A stretch of 12,580 nucleotides of DNA from Psychroflexus sp. GTDB taxonomy: Bacteria > Bacteroidota > Bacteroidia > Flavobacteriales > Flavobacteriaceae. Position numbers and translations under genes: made by a program. The number at the start of each line of letters is the position of its first letter. Position 1 is the first letter of the stretch. The notes under the pieces are model-generated. The model did no database searches. It was not told the origin of the DNA and saw nothing but the letters and a program-made list of their open reading frames with translations. Below are positions 1 to 6,899 of this stretch, one piece after another. Location: positions 1 through 12,580 of the forward strand of contig PXBV01000225.1 of assembly GCA_003565575.1 (NCBI GenBank), written 5' to 3'.

Positions 1-86
1 CATACGTTTCAAAAATATAAAAAAACACTATAGAGTAGGAATTCTTTTAATGAAGTTGTTTAATATTTACATCAGAATAATTGAAA

Positions 87-737
87 ATGAAGGGTTTGTT
101 TAAATATACTGTTCTAATCATGCTTTTTAGTTTTTCGGGTTGTTATAGTGACGACTCCGATGTCTCTATTCATTCTTTAGATGCTGCACATAGGACGTCT
201 CATTTAACAGACCTTATAAAATCGGTTACACTTCATCATTCCTCTTTTGATGATGTAGTAGACGGTTCGTCTTGTTTTAGTTTGAAATTTCCTTATGAGC
301 TCAAGGTCAATTCAGAATTAATGAGCATTTCCAATATGGATGATATTTCGGTATTATCAGAAAAGGACGTTATCGAAATTCAATATCCTGTTTCTGTTAT
401 CTTTTTTGACTATACTTCTCACCAAGTGAATTCAGCATCAGATTTAAGAAATTTGCAATTACAATGTGAAAGCACTTTTGATATTAAACCGAATTCATGC
501 ATAGAGTTTGATTATCCTATTACTGTTAAGGATTTCAATGACTTCACCAGCAGTTTTAGTACTCATCATTTTACCAACAACGAAGCATTTTTTCTTTACT
601 TAGAACACCTTCATGATTCGGATATGTTTGAAATAGAATATCCTATTACATTAAATGATACACCTTCAACGTCTATTGAGATTTCTTCCAATTTAGAATT
701 GATAAATGCTTTAGACAACCCAAAAGACTGTCAGTAA
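87..737 (+). CDS. Small lipoprotein with four degenerate Y/F-P repeats
   Basis: I do not recognise a characterised gene. The 216-residue product begins with a lipoprotein signal (hydrophobic stretch ending F-S-G-C, lipid Cys at residue 19), followed by Y-S-D-D-S-D. That acidic run resembles the tag directing Bacteroidota lipoproteins to the cell surface, though less cleanly than in the fasciclin gene downstream. The mature part holds four related segments, starting near residues 63, 95, 138 and 180. Each has the core hydrophobic-(S/E)-hydrophobic-x-(Y/F)-P, seen as FSLKFP, IEIQYP, IEFDYP and FEIEYP, followed by a beta-like stretch and a hydrophobic helix-like tail. Three Cys (63, 127, 138) lie near repeat boundaries. 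I recall similar YP repeats in uncharacterised Bacteroidota lipoproteins, but this is memory, not a search. The ATG at 87 is chosen over an in-frame TTG at 81 because it gives a standard signal peptide. No clear promoter or ribosome site is visible. Confidence 0.75.
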   Translation: MKGLFKYTVLIMLFSFSGCYSDDSDVSIHSLDAAHRTSHLTDLIKSVTLHHSSFDDVVDGSSCFSLKFPYELKVNSELMSISNMDDISVLSEKDVIEIQYPVSVIFFDYTSHQVNSASDLRNLQLQCESTFDIKPNSCIEFDYPITVKDFNDFTSSFSTHHFTNNEAFFLYLEHLHDSDMFEIEYPITLNDTPSTSIEISSNLELINALDNPKDCQ

Positions 738-1069
738 TTTCTTCTTAAAAGCCATTTTTTAATACTGACTCCTGCCAGTTTTATGTTAGAGTTCATTTAT
801 TTATGCTTTATAATTGTATATATTGGGATGAAGATTATAAAAACTTGTTACACTAAAGTTATTTCAAAATTTACTTCTGAATCTTTTATCGTTCCTTAAT
901 AAGTGTTCGTAATTAACCACCCTTGGATGTCAATAATTCACTCACTCCATTTATTAAGCTTTTGTTAGTATTCCATCTCGCTTAAGTTAAAAGTATATTA
1001 AACCAAAATTTTCAGGTAGTAACAAGTCGCTCTGCATTGTCTTATGACTGTAACCATAAAACAAATACA
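738..1069. other. Intergenic region, no gene seen
   Basis: This 332-base AT-rich gap separates the repeat lipoprotein from the fasciclin gene. I find no convincing ORF, RNA gene or exact TAnnTTTG promoter element. A 7-base inverted repeat GTCAGTA/TACTGAC (730-736 and 763-769) brackets the upstream stop codon, with a 26-base spacer. It is not followed by a good T tract, so it is at best a weak transcription end. The promoter of the fasciclin gene must lie here but cannot be placed. Confidence 0.5.
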
Positions 1070-2920
1070 ATGAAACTACTATCAAAATTTATGCTACTGG
1101 CCGTTCTTGTCGTAGCCGGTGTGTCATGTTCAGACGATGATGACGTGAGACCAATGCCAACTCCAGAACCACAAAATTTAGTTGAAACAGCCCAAGGCGC
1201 AGGTTTAACTACATTGCTAGATGCAGTTGAGGCTGTAGATGGTCTTGGCGAAACTTTATTAAGTGCAGAAGCTATTACTGTATTTGCTCCAACCAATGAA
1301 GCTTTTGGTAATGCTTTACAAAGATTTGATGCTGGAAATTTAGAAGAACTGGTTGAGGCGATTGGAGGTGTTGGAAACTTAGAAATAGTGCTAGGTTTTC
1401 ATTTTGTACCAGCAGTTGCTTTTGCTGGTGACTTAGCCGAAGGTGAGCAAACATTCACAACCTTAGGTGATGGCCAAGAAATTACTGTAACTAGTACCAG
1501 CAGTGGTGTAACTGTTACAGATTGGGAAGGAAACGTAAGCAATGTCGTAACAGCAGATGTTGAAATTTCAAACGGTGTTGTGCATGTTATAGATGCAGTG
1601 TTAATTCCAGAGCTTGAACTCCCAGAAGAGGAGGAAGAGGAAGAAGTAACTCCTAACTTAGTAGAGGCGGCTCAAGGTGCAGGTTTGACTACACTATTGG
1701 CAGCTGTTGATGCTATAGAAGGCCTTGGTGAAACTTTATTGGGTGCAGAAGCCATAACTGTATTTGCTCCAACCAATGATGCCTTTGAAGACGCTTTAGA
1801 AGCTTATGATGCGGCAAGCCTTCCAGAATTAGTTGCTGCCATAGGAGGTGTAGCTAATCTTGAACTAATTCTTGGCTTTCACGTAGTACCAGCTGTAGCG
1901 TTTGCAGATGATTTAATGGACGGTGAGCAAACATTCCCTACCCTAGCGGGAGACCAAGAAATTACAGTTACTAAAACTAGTGAAGGTGTAACAGTTACAG
2001 ACTTTGCTGGAAATGTAAGAAACGTTGTCACAGCAGACGTAGAAATAGAAAATGGTGTAGTTCACGTTATTGACGGTGTATTGTTACCAGAATTAAAACC
2101 TACTTTAGTTGAAGCTGCTCAAGCTGCTGAATTAACTACTTTGCTAGCAGCTGTTGATGCTATAGATGGTCTTGGTGAAACTTTATTGGGTGCAGAAGCC
2201 ATAACTGTATTTGCTCCAACCAATGATGCCTTTGAAGATGCTTTAGAAGCATTTGATGCAGATAACCTAGAAGAATTAGTTGCTGCTATTGGTGGTGTTG
2301 GAAACCTTGAACTCGTACTTGGATTCCACGTAGTACCAGCAGTGGCTTTTGCAGATGATTTAGCTGAAGGATCACAAACTTTTGAAACTTTAGGCGGTGG
2401 ACAAGAAATTACCGTTACAAAATCTGGAACTAGTGTAACTGTTACAGATGCTGCAGGTAATGTAAGTAATGTTGTCGCTGCTGATGTTGAAATTGTAAAT
2501 GGTGTGGTGCATGTGATTGATGCAGTATTACTTCCTGAATTGCCAGAAGAAACTACAACAGTATCTATGACTGTTGGAAATGATGAAAATTCAGCTTATT
2601 TTGTGAATGAAATTAATCCAAGTGATGCAGGTGTGACTAATTTGAATGAAAACAACAGTACTTGGACTTTAGAAGTTGGTACGCGCTACGTACTAACCGT
2701 TACTGGAGCTAGTGCACATCCTTTTGAAATTAGAAACTCTGAGGGTGATGCGCTATTAAGTATGGATGCTAATGGTTCTTTTGAAAGTGATCCCGATGTA
2801 AATTTTGAAACTAGTGGGACTGAGTTTAGCTTTACATTGACACAAGCATTAGCTGACGAGATTGCAGATTACATTTGTACGGTACACGGTTCAATGGTAG
2901 GAGATATCGTTGTTCAATAG
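1070..2920 (+). CDS. Surface lipoprotein with three FAS1 domains and a C-terminal cupredoxin domain
   Basis: The 616-residue product starts with a lipoprotein signal (lipid Cys 20) followed directly by S-D-D-D-D. This is the lipoprotein export signal known from Bacteroidota, so the protein is probably displayed on the cell surface. Three fasciclin (FAS1) domains follow at about residues 36-180, 196-341 and 345-490. Each has the H1 motif TVFAPTN, a Phe-His motif (FHFVP or FHVVP) and the H2 motif NGVVHVID. A poly-Glu linker (about 186-193) joins domains 1 and 2, while domains 2 and 3 are almost directly joined. Residues about 497-616 form a plastocyanin/amicyanin-like domain with candidate copper ligands His550, Cys603, His606 and Met609 (spacing C-x2-H-x2-M). 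FAS1 domains usually mediate adhesion. The cupredoxin suggests copper binding or electron transfer, which is inference. The ATG at 1070 is preferred to an in-frame TTG at 1037 because the extra 11 residues would be a polar extension before the signal. It stands alone, ending at a strong terminator. Confidence 0.93.
   Translation: MKLLSKFMLLAVLVVAGVSCSDDDDVRPMPTPEPQNLVETAQGAGLTTLLDAVEAVDGLGETLLSAEAITVFAPTNEAFGNALQRFDAGNLEELVEAIGGVGNLEIVLGFHFVPAVAFAGDLAEGEQTFTTLGDGQEITVTSTSSGVTVTDWEGNVSNVVTADVEISNGVVHVIDAVLIPELELPEEEEEEEVTPNLVEAAQGAGLTTLLAAVDAIEGLGETLLGAEAITVFAPTNDAFEDALEAYDAASLPELVAAIGGVANLELILGFHVVPAVAFADDLMDGEQTFPTLAGDQEITVTKTSEGVTVTDFAGNVRNVVTADVEIENGVVHVIDGVLLPELKPTLVEAAQAAELTTLLAAVDAIDGLGETLLGAEAITVFAPTNDAFEDALEAFDADNLEELVAAIGGVGNLELVLGFHVVPAVAFADDLAEGSQTFETLGGGQEITVTKSGTSVTVTDAAGNVSNVVAADVEIVNGVVHVIDAVLLPELPEETTTVSMTVGNDENSAYFVNEINPSDAGVTNLNENNSTWTLEVGTRYVLTVTGASAHPFEIRNSEGDALLSMDANGSFESDPDVNFETSGTEFSFTLTQALADEIADYICTVHGSMVGDIVVQ
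1701..1803 (+). repeat. Near-identical internal block, copy A (FAS1 domain 2)
   Basis: This 103-base block differs at only 3 positions from 2148-2250, an offset of 447 bases (149 codons). It encodes the segment around the H1 motif of FAS1 domain 2. The matching part of domain 1 (from about 1221) is clearly more diverged. The identity is far higher than in the rest of the two domains, which points to recent duplication or gene conversion. Confidence 0.9.
2148..2250 (+). repeat. Near-identical internal block, copy B (FAS1 domain 3)
   Basis: This is the second copy of the 103-base block at 1701-1803, in FAS1 domain 3 and in the same reading frame. All three differences are single-base substitutions: two in adjacent codons near the start and one silent change (GAC/GAT) near the end. 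Confidence 0.9.
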
Positions 2921-2955
2921 TGGTCAATGAGTTTTACTCAACATATTTTAAATAT

Positions 2956-2988
2956 AAATCCGCTTCAATTTTGAAGCGGATTTTTTTT
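2956..2988 (+). terminator. Intrinsic terminator of the fasciclin gene
   Basis: There is a perfect 11-bp stem (2956-2966 pairing with 2973-2983), GC-rich in the middle, with a 6-base AATTTT loop and a run of eight T from 2981. It starts 35 bases after the fasciclin stop codon. On the minus strand the same hairpin is followed by a less pure T-rich stretch, so it may also stop the convergent operon ending at 3025. Confidence 0.92.
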
Positions 2989-3024
2989 GTAATACATAAA
3001 AGCTTAAGTTGAATCCAATAAAGT

Positions 3025-3510
3025 CTATAGGTTATTTTCTTTAGGTTTCGGTTTAATACCAAATTTTCGAGTATCCTCCTTTGTTAACACCTTGTAGTCC
3101 TCAGTCTTGGTAAGATGTTCTAGAGGCTTTAATAAGTGTTTTGGTAGAGCTGTTAGTTGTCTCGTGCTAAGATCCAACCAAGATCCCATCATTTCACATC
3201 TAGCACAATTCACGCCATGTTGATTATAAATATTGTGTTCAAATTGAAAAAACATCCCATTTTCACTCAAACCCTTTAACTCTAGACTCACCTTTACCGC
3301 ATCTTCAGGTTTTAGTTCTTTAAAATAATAAATATGCTCATAAAAGACTATTGGACCTAAATTATATTTAACAAGCTCTTCCTGTGAGAACCCATTTTCT
3401 ATAAGAAAAGCCATTCTGGTATGGCTCATAAAGTTTTGGTAAGCTGAGTTGGCCAAATGCCGATTCGCATCTAAGTCGCTCCAACGTATTTCAAATGATT
3501 TACTAAACAT
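3025..3510 (-). CDS. Acyl-CoA thioesterase, 4HBT/YbgC-like hotdog fold
   Basis: The 161-residue product matches the 4-hydroxybenzoyl-CoA thioesterase family, which hydrolyses acyl-CoA (sometimes acyl-ACP) thioesters in the cytoplasm. The signature lies at residues 11-24: SDLDANRHLANSAY, the family's D-x-D-x-x-x-H-x-x-N-x-x-Y pattern. Asp14 is the likely catalytic acid, at the start of the long hotdog helix. The rest alternates beta strands (about 55-65, 72-80, 86-96, 103-114) as expected. The length is slightly above the usual 130-150 residues because of a Lys-rich C-terminal tail. There is no signal peptide. It is the last gene of a minus-strand operon, three bases after the membrane-protein gene, and convergent with the fasciclin gene. 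The exact substrate cannot be read from the sequence. Confidence 0.88.
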   Translation of the reverse strand: MFSKSFEIRWSDLDANRHLANSAYQNFMSHTRMAFLIENGFSQEELVKYNLGPIVFYEHIYYFKELKPEDAVKVSLELKGLSENGMFFQFEHNIYNQHGVNCARCEMMGSWLDLSTRQLTALPKHLLKPLEHLTKTEDYKVLTKEDTRKFGIKPKPKENNL

Positions 3511-3513
3511 ATA

Positions 3514-3795
3514 CTATAAAAATTTTGTAATTAAAATGATAAAGGCACTTAAGATGGTAGCCATCAAAACGCCCCGAGCTCTATAATCTTGCTTTTTTTT
3601 AATGAATACAAAAAAAGGCACGAAGTTTAAAATAGCTCCTAAAGCAATAATACTCCCTAAAATTCCTTCATCAGTGGCTTGCTCAAGAACAACCTCAAAC
3701 TCTTTTTGCATTACAAGGCTAATGTAAAGGAACATCCCCGCTAAGTTTGCAGTTATCCCTATCAAAAAGCCAATGGCCATTTCTTTTTTAATCAT
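3514..3795 (-). CDS. Small three-helix inner-membrane protein, unknown function
   Basis: This 93-residue hydrophobic protein has three predicted membrane helices at about residues 7-29, 45-65 and 75-92. Positive charges sit at the N-terminus (M-I-K-K) and in the loop after helix 2 (KKKQDYRAR). The loop between helices 1 and 2 is acidic. The positive-inside rule therefore puts the N-terminus and second loop in the cytoplasm. I recognise no catalytic motif. Its ATG lies inside the end of surE (8-base overlap), so translation is probably coupled, and the thioesterase starts three bases after its stop. It resembles small conserved membrane proteins of Flavobacteriaceae without an assigned role. 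The tight overlap argues that it is a real gene. Confidence 0.8.
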   Translation of the reverse strand: MIKKEMAIGFLIGITANLAGMFLYISLVMQKEFEVVLEQATDEGILGSIIALGAILNFVPFFVFIKKKQDYRARGVLMATILSAFIILITKFL

Positions 3796-4573
3796 TTATA
3801 GACCAAGAGTTTAATTCTTTTATGAAATCGTGCGCCGTAAGGTCAAATTTTACTGGTACTATGGAGACATAATTGGCCTCCAAGGCTTCCACATCTGTAT
3901 CTCGACCATCATCTTGATTGATAAATTCACCAGAGAGCCAGTAGTAGTCCCGCCCTTGCGGGCTTTGCCGTTTATCAAATTGTTCTTGCCAACGCGCATT
4001 AGCTTGTCTACAAATTTTAACTCCCTTTATTTTTTCTTCACTCTCTTTTGGAATATTCACATTCAAAACTACTCCTTTTGGTAGACCATTTTTTATAACC
4101 CTTTCAGTAATTCGCTTCACATATTTTGTAGTGTGGTCAAAGTTAGCTTCCATAGAATAATCTAGTAATGAAAACCCAATCGCAGGAATACCTTCTACAC
4201 CCGCCTCAACCGCTGCACTCATCGTTCCAGAATAAATGACATTAATGGAAGAGTTGGAGCCATGATTAATGCCACTCACGCATAAATCAGGTTTACGCCT
4301 TAATATTTCTTGAGCACCTATTTTTACACAATCTGCTGGTGTTCCAGAACAAGAATATTCCTTCACCTGAGAATATTTGTCAATGGTGACTGGGTCGCAA
4401 TACAAGTTGTCACTTATTGTAATAGCATGACCCATAGCGCTTTGCGGTCGGTCTGGAGCCACTACTACTACTTCTCCAATAGTCTTCATGATTTTAATAA
4501 GGTGTCTGATGCCTGGAGCTGTAATGCCATCGTCATTGGTAACTAATATTAAGGGTTTTTCTTGATTTTGCAT
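3788..4573 (-). CDS. surE: 5'/3'-nucleotidase SurE
   Basis: SurE is a cytoplasmic, metal-dependent survival protein that removes phosphate from nucleoside 5'- and 3'-monophosphates, and from short polyphosphate in some species. The 261-residue product shows all the family signatures. LVTNDDGI near the N-terminus gives metal ligands Asp14 and Asp15. APDRPQSAMG contributes Ser45. SGTPADCV follows at residues 76-83, and SGINHGSN (100-107) contributes Asn103. After that comes the family's VIYSGTMSAA stretch. The length is normal for SurE. It is the first gene of a three-gene minus-strand operon and is divergent from the Prc protease, with 142 bases between them. A near-match to the -7 element lies on the minus strand at about 4592-4599 (TATTTTAG, one mismatch) but lacks a good -33 element, so I do not list it as a promoter. 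Confidence 0.97.
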   Translation of the reverse strand: MQNQEKPLILVTNDDGITAPGIRHLIKIMKTIGEVVVVAPDRPQSAMGHAITISDNLYCDPVTIDKYSQVKEYSCSGTPADCVKIGAQEILRRKPDLCVSGINHGSNSSINVIYSGTMSAAVEAGVEGIPAIGFSLLDYSMEANFDHTTKYVKRITERVIKNGLPKGVVLNVNIPKESEEKIKGVKICRQANARWQEQFDKRQSPQGRDYYWLSGEFINQDDGRDTDVEALEANYVSIVPVKFDLTAHDFIKELNSWSIND

Positions 4574-4680
4574 GTGAGTTTTTTAAAAGAGCTAAAATAA
4601 ACATTTCGAATTTGAAAATCACTAAGAATTACGTTTAACAAATTATTAGCTAGACTAAAAAAAAGTGGTATGGTTTTTAA

Positions 4681-4694
4681 TGTAAATTGTAAAT
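4681..4694 (+). repeat. Tandem 7-base direct repeat upstream of the Prc gene
   Basis: TGTAAAT occurs twice in a row, ending 8 bases before the putative -7 element at 4703. This is a position where an activator could bind, but in AT-rich DNA such a repeat can also arise by chance. Confidence 0.3.
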
Positions 4695-4702
4695 TATTAC
4701 TT

Positions 4703-4710
4703 TAGTTTTG
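4703..4710 (+). promoter_or_regulatory. Putative -7 promoter element of the Prc gene
   Basis: TAGTTTTG matches the Bacteroidota primary-sigma -7 consensus TAnnTTTG exactly. A convincing -33 TTG at the usual 19-21 base spacing is missing; the nearest TTG (4687-4689) is too close. If the element is real, transcription starts at about 4715-4717. That would make the ATG at 4716 essentially leaderless and favour the in-frame ATG at 4731. Confidence 0.5.
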
Positions 4711-4730
4711 ATTTAATGAATATTGAAAAG

Positions 4731-6878
4731 ATGAAAAGACACACTTTTAGAAACAACTTAGTTATTTTATTTTTAATAACGCTTTTTTCAGTTACCTCCT
4801 GTAGCTTTACTACCAAAGACTTTGATGAGGATTCCGATAGAGACCAGGTGCTTATAGAATTGATTACCTATGTTATAGAACAGGGACATTTCGATATGAA
4901 ATCCATTGATGATGATTTCTCCTTAGCCGTCTTTAAAGACTACATCAAAAGTCTTGATCCTATGAAGAGGCACTTCCTTCAAAGTGATTTTAAAGATTTT
5001 AAGGCTTTTGAAACGCTTATAGATGACCAGCTGAAAAATAAAAACTTGATGTTTTTTGATTTGACAGTAGAACGTTTTAGAGAACGAATGGAAGAAGCAG
5101 AAGGGTTTTATGCTGAATTGCTTGAAACTCCTTTTGATTTTACTGAAGATGAATTCATTAATACAGATTATGATAATATAGAGTACGCTAAAAACAAAAA
5201 GGAATTGAAGAAGAGGTGGAGGCAGCAGTTTAAATATTCTACGCTATCTACTTTTCATGACTTAAAGAAAGAACAAGAACAAAAGATTGAGGACGAAGAA
5301 GATGTTGAAATCAAATCTGATGAAGAATTGGAGATAGAAGCTAGAGAAATCACCAAAGAATCTATTGCAAATTATTTTGATACCATGGCAGACCTTGAGC
5401 GTAAAGATTGGTTTGGCTTGTATATCAATTCTGTAGTAAGTCAGTTTGATCCTCATACCAACTATTTTGCTCCTCAAGACAAAGACAGGTTTGATATTTC
5501 TATGTCTGGAAAACTGGAAGGTATTGGAGCTAGACTCCAGAAAGAAAGAGATAACGTAAAAATTGTTGAAGTGATTTCTGGAGGTCCAGCTTGGACTAAT
5601 GGAGAGCTAGAAGTGGGAGACCTTATTCAAAAAGTGAAGCAAGAAGATGAGGATGAATCTGTGGATATTCGTGGAATGCGATTAGATGATGCTGTGAGCT
5701 TAATCAAAGGGCCAAAAGGCACCAATGTTACCCTTTCTGTCAAAAAAGTAGATGGCAGTAGTCAAAACATTACCATTACCAGAGATGTGGTAGAAATAGA
5801 AGAAACTTACGCCAAGTCTTCAACAGTTGAGAAAGATGGAGAGCTGTATGGAATTATCAATCTTCCTAAGTTCTATTTTGATATGCAGGATTATAATCAA
5901 AGAAATGCGGCTTCGGACATCAAAAAAGAACTCATACGTCTTAATGAACTTGATGCTAAAGGTCTTGTACTTGATTTGAGGAGTAATGGTGGTGGCTCAT
6001 TATCTACAGTGGTAGATATAGCCGGTTTTTTTATAGATAAAGGGCCAATTGTGCAAGTGAAAGATGCTCAAAACAATACGGAAGTTTTAAAAGACAAAGA
6101 CTCCGATGTGATTTGGGACAAACCACTCGTCATACTAGTGAATGAGCTTTCTGCATCAGCTTCAGAAATTTTAGCTGCTGCCATGCAAGATTATGAGAGA
6201 GGTGTAGTTTTAGGGAGTAAGCAAACTTATGGAAAAGGAACAGTTCAAAACGTGGTAGATTTGAATAGATGGATGCGGAATAGTTCGTTTGGTGACATGG
6301 GAGCTTTGAAAATTACTACTCAAAAATTCTACAGAATAAATGGAGGTTCTACCCAGCTCAAAGGAGTAGAAAGTGATGTGGCTGTTCCAGACCGCTATTC
6401 TTATATTGATATAGGCGAAAGAGATTATGATAATCCAATGCCTTGGGATAAAATTGCACCAGCCAACTACAAAAAATGGAGAGGATATTCCAATAGAGAA
6501 GAAGTTATCGCTGCTAGTACAGATAGACTTTCTCAAAGCCCTCAAATTCAGTTAATAGATGCCAATGCTAAGTGGATAAAAACGCAAAGAGATCAAAATC
6601 AATATAACTTGACTTATCGTGGTTATGATGAACAAATGACAGAGATGAGAAATGCTTCTAAAAATTTTGAAGACATCAATTCCTATAAAAATGGATTAAG
6701 TTTTAAATCTTTACCTTATGAAGAAGCTCTAATGGAAAAAGATTCTTCTTTAGCACAGAAACGTCAAAGATGGCATGAGAGTTTAGCAAAAGACGTATAT
6801 GTGGAAGAGGCTATTCATGTGCTACAAGATTTAAAAATTGATGAAAGCTCAATCAAACTTGCTACAAGAAAAAATTAA
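4731..6878 (+). CDS. prc: Carboxy-terminal processing protease Prc (S41A), periplasmic lipoprotein
   Basis: This is a tail-specific serine protease of the Prc/Tsp type, which trims or degrades envelope proteins from their C-termini. Counting from the ATG at 4731 (715 residues), a lipoprotein signal ends V-T-S-C with lipid Cys 24. No surface-export acidic tag follows it, so the protein should face the periplasm. The N-terminal helical domain (about 35-235) carries a Lys/Glu-rich insert near 180-205. The PDZ domain is at about 254-350. The S41 protease core (about 370-555) has SASASEI with nucleophile Ser476 and TYGKGTVQ with general-base Lys502 and Gln506. Spacing is one residue longer than in E. 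coli Prc. A C-terminal DUF3340-like region completes the protein. An alternative ATG at 4716 adds five residues. The later start gives a more typical signal and fits the putative promoter. The gene is divergent from surE, and an ABC permease follows 21 bases later. Confidence 0.95.
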   Translation: MKRHTFRNNLVILFLITLFSVTSCSFTTKDFDEDSDRDQVLIELITYVIEQGHFDMKSIDDDFSLAVFKDYIKSLDPMKRHFLQSDFKDFKAFETLIDDQLKNKNLMFFDLTVERFRERMEEAEGFYAELLETPFDFTEDEFINTDYDNIEYAKNKKELKKRWRQQFKYSTLSTFHDLKKEQEQKIEDEEDVEIKSDEELEIEAREITKESIANYFDTMADLERKDWFGLYINSVVSQFDPHTNYFAPQDKDRFDISMSGKLEGIGARLQKERDNVKIVEVISGGPAWTNGELEVGDLIQKVKQEDEDESVDIRGMRLDDAVSLIKGPKGTNVTLSVKKVDGSSQNITITRDVVEIEETYAKSSTVEKDGELYGIINLPKFYFDMQDYNQRNAASDIKKELIRLNELDAKGLVLDLRSNGGGSLSTVVDIAGFFIDKGPIVQVKDAQNNTEVLKDKDSDVIWDKPLVILVNELSASASEILAAAMQDYERGVVLGSKQTYGKGTVQNVVDLNRWMRNSSFGDMGALKITTQKFYRINGGSTQLKGVESDVAVPDRYSYIDIGERDYDNPMPWDKIAPANYKKWRGYSNREEVIAASTDRLSQSPQIQLIDANAKWIKTQRDQNQYNLTYRGYDEQMTEMRNASKNFEDINSYKNGLSFKSLPYEEALMEKDSSLAQKRQRWHESLAKDVYVEEAIHVLQDLKIDESSIKLATRKN

Positions 6879-6899
6879 TAGGTTTTCAATTCAAATAGA

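Noticed and set aside
81..86. TTG start two codons before the ATG of the repeat lipoprotein
   Set aside because: The ATG at 87 gives the same signal peptide with a canonical initiator.
730..769. 7-base inverted repeat GTCAGTA/TACTGAC around the stop codon of the repeat lipoprotein
   Set aside because: The 26-base spacer and lack of a following T run make it a poor terminator, and no other role is supported.
1037..1069. Upstream TTG extension of the fasciclin gene
   Set aside because: It adds 11 polar residues ahead of a normal lipoprotein signal. The ATG at 1070 is a better start.
1100..2550. Regularly spaced internal repeats considered as a possible CRISPR-like or mobile repeat
   Set aside because: The period is about 149-160 codons and all in frame. 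The repeats are FAS1 protein domains.
4310..4546. Plus-strand ORFs within surE (also 3830-4084)
   Set aside because: They lie opposite a clearly identified surE and show no family motif, so they are antisense shadows.
4592..4599. Minus-strand near-match to the -7 element upstream of surE
   Set aside because: It has one mismatch to TAnnTTTG and no -33 element at the right distance, so it is not strong enough to annotate.
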